Below the pieces are notes generated by a model. It had not been told where the DNA came from, searched no databases, and saw only the letters and a list, made by a program, of their open reading frames with translations. Source: Acidobacteriota bacterium (GTDB lineage: Bacteria; Acidobacteriota; Vicinamibacteria; Vicinamibacterales; CAVVIG01). Taken from it: 19,314 bases of DNA. The translations under genes and the position numbers were made by a program. Shown in pieces: positions 14,788 through 19,314 of the stretch (positions are counted from its first letter, which is position 1; each line of letters begins with the position of its first letter). The stretch lies in assembly GCA_003223775.1 (NCBI GenBank), contig QHWK01000361.1, positions 1 to 19,314 on the forward strand, read 5' to 3'.

Positions 14788-16427
14788 GCACGCCGCGGTT
14801 CGCCGCACTGGCGCTCGCGTTCTTCACCGCGCTGACGGCGGTGATGACGTGGCCGCAGGTCGCGCACATGCGCGACGGCGTCCACGACCCTGGCGATCCG
14901 CTGATGGTCACCTGGGTGCTCGCGTGGGTCGCGCACCAGCTGCCGCGCGCGCCGGCGCACCTGTTCGACGCAAACATCTTCTATCCCGAGCGCAACACGC
15001 TCGCCTATTCCGAAACGCTCGTCGTGCCGGGCGCGGCCGCCGCGCCGCTCCACTGGGCGGGCGTGCACCCGATCGTCGTCTACAACCTGGTGTTTCTGTC
15101 GGGGTTCGCGCTTTCAGGCGCGGGTGTCGCGCTGCTCGTGCGGCGGTTGACTGGCAACGTCGGCGCGGCGCTCGTCGCCGGGCTCGTGTTCGCGTTCGCG
15201 CCGTACCGGATCGATCACTACGCGCACCTGCAGCTGCAGCAGACGCAGTTCATCCCGCTCGCGCTGTGGGCGTTCCATCGGCTGATGGACCGCGGCCGCG
15301 TGCGCGACGGCGCGCTCGTGGGCGCATGCGTCGCCGCGCAGATGCTCTCCTGCATGTACTACGGCGTGTTCCTGGTCCTCTACATGGCGGTGGTGTGCGG
15401 CGTGATGCTGATCGCCGCGGGATCACTGCCGCGGCAGCGGCTGATCGCGCTCGCCGCGGCGGCTCTCGTCGTCGTGGCGGCGATGATTCCGGCGGGGCGC
15501 GCGTATCTGGCCGCGCGCGCCGTCGTCGGCGAGCGCGGACGGCAGGAGGTGGCCGACGGCAGCGCGCGGCTGCGGAATTATCTCGCGCCGCCCGAGGTGA
15601 ACGCCGTGTACGGGGTGGTGTTCAACCGCTTCACCGACCCGGAGCGGCGGCTGTTTCCCGGGTTCGCCGCGATCGCGCTGGCGATCGTCGGCCTGTGGCC
15701 GGGATCGCGCCACGACGCTCGGAGAGCGCGGCTCGCGTACGCGCTCGGCCTGCTGCTCGCGTTCGACGTGTCGCTCGGCTTCAACGGCTTCGTCTACCGC
15801 GCGCTCTACGATTATTTTCTGCCGTTCCGCGCGCTGCGCATCCCGGCGCGGATGGGCATCATGGTGAGCTTCTCGCTCGCCGTGCTCGGCGGCTACGGCG
15901 CCGCGCGGCTCGCGGCACGCGCGCGGACGCCGCGCGCGCGGCACGCCGTCCTCGCCGCGATCGGCGCGCTCATCCTGATCGAGTCCGCGTCGAAGCCGCT
16001 GCCGCTCTGGCGTCCGCCCGACGGTCCGCCGCCGGCGTATGCGGCGATCGAGCGCGATCGCGGCGACAGCCCCACGGCGGTGCTATTCGAGTTCCCGACG
16101 GGCCACATGGAGGATCCCGAGTATCTCTACTACTCGGTCTTCCACTGGCAGTCGCTGGTGAACGGCTACAGCGGGTTCTTTCCGCCGTCGTATCAGCGGG
16201 TGGTGAGGGCGGTGGCCGATTTTCCCGACGGCGCGTCGTTCGACGTGATCAAGTCGCACGGCGCGCGCTATCTGGTGATCCACGGCGAGTGGCTGTACGG
16301 CGAGCGGTACGCGACGCTGATCCCGCAGCTCGATCGGCGGCCCGATCTCACGCTGGTCACACGCGTACCGTCGACGAGGGAAGACCACCATTCAGAAATC
16401 AGTGTGTACAGGATCAACTATCGCTGA
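14784..16427 (+). CDS. Polytopic membrane protein, GT-C glycosyltransferase-like (paralogue 2)
   Basis: The 547-residue protein has about ten or more membrane segments. It shares motifs in order with the minus-strand gene at 7830-9707: DPGDPLMVTWVLAW, FDANIFYPE with LAYSE, PIVVYNLVFLSGF, FAFAPYRIDHYAHLQ, LFPGFAAIALAIVG, FRALRIPARMG, and the C-terminal VLFEFPTG with YYSVFHWQSLVNGYSGFFPPSY. The acidic first loop fits GT-C enzymes, which transfer sugars from polyprenyl phosphate carriers across the membrane. Substrate and acceptor are unknown. Unlike its paralogue it carries no inserted REP-like element. GTG 14784 is chosen because it overlaps the upstream stop (GTGA) and directly precedes the first hydrophobic segment. 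Confidence 0.74.
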   Translation: MSTPRFAALALAFFTALTAVMTWPQVAHMRDGVHDPGDPLMVTWVLAWVAHQLPRAPAHLFDANIFYPERNTLAYSETLVVPGAAAAPLHWAGVHPIVVYNLVFLSGFALSGAGVALLVRRLTGNVGAALVAGLVFAFAPYRIDHYAHLQLQQTQFIPLALWAFHRLMDRGRVRDGALVGACVAAQMLSCMYYGVFLVLYMAVVCGVMLIAAGSLPRQRLIALAAAALVVVAAMIPAGRAYLAARAVVGERGRQEVADGSARLRNYLAPPEVNAVYGVVFNRFTDPERRLFPGFAAIALAIVGLWPGSRHDARRARLAYALGLLLAFDVSLGFNGFVYRALYDYFLPFRALRIPARMGIMVSFSLAVLGGYGAARLAARARTPRARHAVLAAIGALILIESASKPLPLWRPPDGPPPAYAAIERDRGDSPTAVLFEFPTGHMEDPEYLYYSVFHWQSLVNGYSGFFPPSYQRVVRAVADFPDGASFDVIKSHGARYLVIHGEWLYGERYATLIPQLDRRPDLTLVTRVPSTREDHHSEISVYRINYR

Positions 16428-16458
16428 CAAGGGCAGGCCGCAGGCCGACGTGCGACGT

Positions 16459-16506
16459 CCCTCTGTGTAACCCTCTGTGCCCTCTGTCAACCTCTGTGTC
16501 CTTGAC
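16459..16506 (+). repeat. CCTCTGTGTCCT-type interspersed repeat, copy E
   Basis: Four CCTCTGTG-like units end in CCTCTGTGTCCTTGAC. The copy fills most of the 78-bp gap between two convergent genes. Its end meets the TAG stop of the Tat-exported aminotransferase gene, sharing one base. No hairpin-plus-T-run terminator is visible in this gap. Confidence 0.8.
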
Positions 16507-17807
16507 TACGCCGCCGTCGCCGACGGGTTTTTCAACAGGTCCTTGATCGCGGCGGCGAAGGTATCGAGCTCTTCGAGCGTCGTGTAGATGTTCGGCGTCA
16601 CGCGCAGCCCCTGGTAGTCGTCGCGCTTGATGGCCGCCGTGATGATCCGGTACTTCGCCCACAGGAAGTCGTACGCCTTCGAGACGTCGACGCCGTCGAG
16701 GCTCACGTTCGCGAGGCCCCACGCCTGATCCGGCTCGCGGCTGCTGAGGATCTTCACGCGCGGCAGCTTGTCCACCTGCTTCACCCAGTAATCGGTCAGA
16801 TAGCGCAGGCGCGCCGCCTTGCGCTCGATGCCGATCGCCTGATGGAAGACGAGCGCCTCGGCGATCGCGTTGTGGTTCGCCGCCGGATGCGTGCCGACCT
16901 CCTCGAACTTCCGGATGTTGTCGGACTTACTCGCCGCGGCCGGCGTGAGCGGCCACAGCTTCGCGATGTTCTCGCGCCGCACGTAGAGGAACCCGGTGCC
17001 GACCGGCGCGAGCAGCCACTTGTGGAGCGAGCAGCCGTAGTAGTCGCACTCGAGGTCGGCCACCTTGAACGGGAAGTGCGCGAAGGCGTGCGCGCCGTCG
17101 ACGATTGTCTGGATGCCGCGCGCCCGCGCCATGCGCGCGATGTCGCGCACCGGAAACAGCTGCCCCGTCAGGTTCGTGATGTGGCAGATGTGGATCACCT
17201 TCGTCTTCGGCGTGATCGCCCGCGAGATGCGATCCGTCAGCTCCGACAGCTTCGTGGTCGGCACCGGGAAGGCGATCTTCGTCACCTCGATCTTGTCGCG
17301 GCGCACTCGCTGATCCCACGTGTCGAGCATCCGCCCGTAGTCCTGGTCCGTCGTCACCACGTGATCGCCCGCGCGCAGGTCGAGCCCGAGCTGTGCGATC
17401 TGCAGCGCCTCGCTCGCGTTCCGCGTGATCGCGAGCTCCTCGGCGTCGCAGCCGACCTCGACGGCGAGCTTGCGCCGCACCGTCTCGATGTTCGGCTCGA
17501 GCATGTTCCACATGTAATGAATCGGCGCCTGGTTCGACATGTCCAGATACCGCTTCAGCGCCTCGTGCACGACGCGCGGGCTCGGGCACGTGTAGCCGTT
17601 GTTCAGGTTGATGATCGTGCGATCGAGCGTGAAGGCCTGCTGGATCTCGCGCCAGTAGCCCTCGTCGGCCGCAGTCTCCGCGGCCGGCTTGTCGGCCGCC
17701 GCCGCGCCCGCCGCCACCACGCGCTCGAGCCAGTCGGTCTTGAAGGCGACAGCCGTTGCCGCGCCAACCGGGAGCACCTGCCGCAGAAAATCACGTCGAG
17801 CCTGCAT
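16506..17807 (-). CDS. Tat-exported class V aminotransferase (isopenicillin-N epimerase/CefD-like)
   Basis: The 433-residue protein starts with a twin-arginine signal (RRDFLRQ, residues 4-10, then VLPVGAATAVAF). This implies folding with its cofactor in the cytoplasm and export. The rest is a class V PLP aminotransferase: NLNNGYTCPSP (67-77), ITRNASEALQIA (127-138), IVDGAHAFAHFPF (Asp237 for the pyridine nitrogen) and CSLHKWLLAPVGTGFLYV with the expected Schiff-base Lys263. The layout resembles CefD-like proteins that racemise, desulfurate or cleave amino-acid derivatives; the reaction here is unknown. ATG 17807 follows a good GGGAGGG ribosome-binding site. The stop codon touches interspersed repeat copy E. 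It is preceded by a secreted-protein gene on the same strand, 80 bp away, with a possible promoter between them. Confidence 0.84.
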   Translation of the reverse strand: MQARRDFLRQVLPVGAATAVAFKTDWLERVVAAGAAAADKPAAETAADEGYWREIQQAFTLDRTIINLNNGYTCPSPRVVHEALKRYLDMSNQAPIHYMWNMLEPNIETVRRKLAVEVGCDAEELAITRNASEALQIAQLGLDLRAGDHVVTTDQDYGRMLDTWDQRVRRDKIEVTKIAFPVPTTKLSELTDRISRAITPKTKVIHICHITNLTGQLFPVRDIARMARARGIQTIVDGAHAFAHFPFKVADLECDYYGCSLHKWLLAPVGTGFLYVRRENIAKLWPLTPAAASKSDNIRKFEEVGTHPAANHNAIAEALVFHQAIGIERKAARLRYLTDYWVKQVDKLPRVKILSSREPDQAWGLANVSLDGVDVSKAYDFLWAKYRIITAAIKRDDYQGLRVTPNIYTTLEELDTFAAAIKDLLKNPSATAA

Positions 17808-17844
17808 ATCACCCTCCCTCGCACACGATCACGGCGAGTCCCGC

Positions 17845-17874
17845 TATTATCGGCTTCAGTCGCCCGGGAACCAA
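17845..17874 (-). promoter_or_regulatory. Possible sigma-70-type promoter for the Tat-exported aminotransferase
   Basis: On the minus strand, TTGGTT (17874-17869) is followed after 18 bp by ATAATA (17850-17845), about 38 bp before ATG 17807. The A/T-rich box stands out in otherwise GC-rich sequence. No experimental support is available. Confidence 0.35.
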
Positions 17875-17887
17875 GCACCGGGCCACG

Positions 17888-18691
17888 CTATTTGCCGACG
17901 AGGTGCGCTCTGTCTTTCTCGTTGTCGTTGCAGTGATATTCGAGCAGATCGGTGTCCGGCATCAGCGTCTGGTTCAGCGTGACGGTCCACGGCTTCGTGT
18001 ACGCCTTCGGATCGTCGACGGTCACTTCGATCGCCAGCCGCCCGACATTCACGCGGCGGAATTTTTCCGTGATGCGCGCGGCGTCGGTCAGCGGACTGCC
18101 CGCGCGGTCGATCCAGAGGCCGTCGCGCAGGCCGATGGTCTCGACGATGAGCGTGTCCTTCACCCAGCGGCCGGTCGAGTACCCGTTGAACGACGGCTCG
18201 GGATCGGTCGGCAGCGGACGCCCGTCGGTGAAGATCTGACGGAACGTGACGTCGCGCTCCGAGAGAATGACGACGAGGCCCGGCAGCTGCAGCAGCTTTC
18301 GCGGCGGTGGAAACGTGAGCAGCCGCAGCGCGCCGGCCGGTTTGCACCACGCGACCGGATCGTCGCGGCCCGACAGCGCCGTTCGCTCCTTCACGAGCGC
18401 TGCGGCCCACGGCTGATACGGCAGGCCGCCTTGCAGGCTCGCGCCGAAGTTGCCGAACTCGCGCGGGATCGGATAGTCGACGCAGCCTTCCGGCGGACAG
18501 AACGTCCCGAGCTGCCAGACGCCGGAGAGATCAGGTTTGCCGTCGGCGGCGCGCGGCGCCGGCGCGGAGAGATTCGCCTGGCCGCGGGCATCCCGCGGAA
18601 TGCCCGGCGTCGGGTAGCGCAGCCACTGTGCGCGCGCCGGCGCGGCGATCGCCAGCACGGCGACGAGGGCGAGCGGCCAACGCATCCTCAT
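17888..18691 (-). CDS. Conserved secreted protein of unknown function (acidobacterial type)
   Basis: The 267-residue protein has a clear signal peptide (MRMRWPLALVAVLAIAAPARAQ). The mature part opens with GKPDLSGVWQ and contains PPRKLLQLPGLVVIL, FTDGRPLPTDPEPSFNGYSTGRW and DTLIVETIGLRDGLWIDRAGSP. It closes with TVDDPKAYTKPWTVTLNQ and EYHCNDNEKDR. I remember this family as many closely similar copies in Acidobacteriota genomes annotated only as hypothetical; that is recollection, not a search result. The repeated DGRPLP / W-x-x-DTLIVET pattern suggests a beta-rich fold, but no catalytic motif can be named. ATG 18691 follows AGGAGG at a good distance. It lies 15 bp after the GarR-type reductase gene, so the two are probably one transcript. 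Confidence 0.78.
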   Translation of the reverse strand: MRMRWPLALVAVLAIAAPARAQWLRYPTPGIPRDARGQANLSAPAPRAADGKPDLSGVWQLGTFCPPEGCVDYPIPREFGNFGASLQGGLPYQPWAAALVKERTALSGRDDPVAWCKPAGALRLLTFPPPRKLLQLPGLVVILSERDVTFRQIFTDGRPLPTDPEPSFNGYSTGRWVKDTLIVETIGLRDGLWIDRAGSPLTDAARITEKFRRVNVGRLAIEVTVDDPKAYTKPWTVTLNQTLMPDTDLLEYHCNDNEKDRAHLVGK

Positions 18692-18706
18692 GATCGCCTC
18701 CTGGAG

Positions 18707-19314
18707 CTATCCCTGCGCCATCTTGAACAGCACCGTGCCGAGCGCGGCGTAATCGAGATCCGCGCCGCCCGACGCGACGAGCGCGTTCAGCAGCTGCGCG
18801 ACGACGGCCGTGGCGGGCATCGCGACGCCGTTGGCCGCCGCCGCTTCGTTCGCGAGCCGCAGATCCTTCTGATACAGCCGCGCGCGGAATCCCGGCTTGT
18901 AGTTGTCGACGAGCATCCGCTCGCCGTGGACCTCGAGCACGCGGCTCGCGGCGAAGCCGCCGAGCAGTGCCTGCCGGACGCGGGCCGCGTCGACACCAGC
19001 TTTCTTCGCGAGCGCGAAGGCTTCGCTGACGCCGGCGAGCGCGCCGCCAATCGCCACCTGATTGCAGATCTTGCAGACCTGGCCGGCCCCTGACGCGCCG
19101 ATCGACAGCGTCGCGTTTAGCGCGCCGATTTCGCCGCCGCTCACCGGCGCGTCGAGCATCGAGCCGCCCTTGTCGGCGACGAGCTTCGCGAGGCGCTCGG
19201 TCGCGGCGGGCGAGATGCTGCTCATGTCGATGACGGACGCGCCGCTCGCCAGCGCCGACAGCACGCCGTCCGGTCCGGTGAGCACGCGCTCCACGTCGGG
19301 CGTGTCGGGGAGCA
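18707..19314 (-). CDS. 2-hydroxy-3-oxopropionate reductase/3-hydroxyisobutyrate dehydrogenase family (partial, internally deleted)
   Basis: Only the part from LPDTPDVERVL onwards lies in the window; the N-terminal dinucleotide-binding half is outside. VIDMSSISPAATERLA and MLDAPVSGGEIGA are hallmarks of the beta-hydroxyacid dehydrogenase family and closest to tartronate semialdehyde reductase (GarR/GlxR type). These enzymes reduce tartronate semialdehyde to glycerate with NAD(P)H. The catalytic Lys is visible in GAGQVCKICNQ, and GFAASRVLEVHGERM and YQKDLRLA complete the C-terminal domain. Compared with E. coli GarR, about 26 residues are missing between ATLSI and GASGAGQ (junction near 19,099-19,102), in frame. 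The missing part is the end of the Rossmann domain. It may be inactive or misassembled. It sits 15 bp upstream of the secreted-protein gene on the same strand. Confidence 0.8.
   Translation of the reverse strand, partial: LPDTPDVERVLTGPDGVLSALASGASVIDMSSISPAATERLAKLVADKGGSMLDAPVSGGEIGALNATLSIGASGAGQVCKICNQVAIGGALAGVSEAFALAKKAGVDAARVRQALLGGFAASRVLEVHGERMLVDNYKPGFRARLYQKDLRLANEAAAANGVAMPATAVVAQLLNALVASGGADLDYAALGTVLFKMAQG

Noticed and set aside
16428..16505. Bidirectional terminator between convergent genes
   Set aside because: No stem-loop followed by a T-run was found; the gap is mostly repeat copy E.
18606..18625. Another copy of the GTAGCGCAGC palindrome arm
   Set aside because: Only one short arm-like stretch matches, without the inverted partner. 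It encodes part of the mature N-terminus of the secreted protein (QWLRYPTPG) and is probably chance.

Overview
This 19.3 kb window is very GC-rich and carries tightly packed bacterial genes. The best guess is an Acidobacteriota member, probably of the Vicinamibacteria type. The grounds are a VWA protein of the kind common in that phylum, a small secreted protein that I recall as highly multiplied there, a DUF5658-like membrane protein, and many short heptameric and interspersed repeats in the gaps. The taxonomic call is inference; there is no rRNA gene to confirm it. No tRNA, rRNA, CRISPR array, insertion sequence or phage gene is visible.

Layout. From 12,177 down to 1, nine genes run on the minus strand: an AlaA-type aminotransferase, an AI-2E family (PerM-like) transporter, a large GT-C-like membrane protein, a DUF5658-like protein, glycine C-acetyltransferase/BioF-family enzyme, a SpoIIE/PP2C phosphatase (coupled to the previous gene by a GTGA overlap), a frameshifted M1 aminopeptidase, NuoG, and the N-terminal part of a DsbD-like protein that leaves the window. 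A 306-bp divergent region (12,178-12,483) separates these from a plus-strand block: a secreted VWA protein, an OmpA-family lipoprotein, a double-ACT protein, a 64-residue protein and a second GT-C-like membrane protein paralogous to the first. From 16,506 to the right end the genes are again on the minus strand: a Tat-exported class V aminotransferase, a secreted conserved protein, and a GarR-type reductase that leaves the window.

There is no single recognisable pathway; these are mostly core-metabolism and envelope genes. The unusual content is the repeats and what they do to genes. A degenerate CCTCTGTGTCCT-type interspersed repeat occurs five times. One copy encodes the hydrophobic core of the DsbD-like signal peptide, one replaces the last strand of the OmpA domain, and one overlaps the start of a membrane protein. 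A paired REP-like palindrome sits in frame inside the first GT-C-like gene. Two heptamer arrays and several of the interspersed copies begin within a few bases of stop codons.

Three genes look damaged: the M1 peptidase has a frameshift, the GarR-type reductase lacks about 26 internal residues, and OmpA has a replaced C-terminus. Assembly error is possible for the first two. All functional statements come from reading motifs by eye; no database search was possible.
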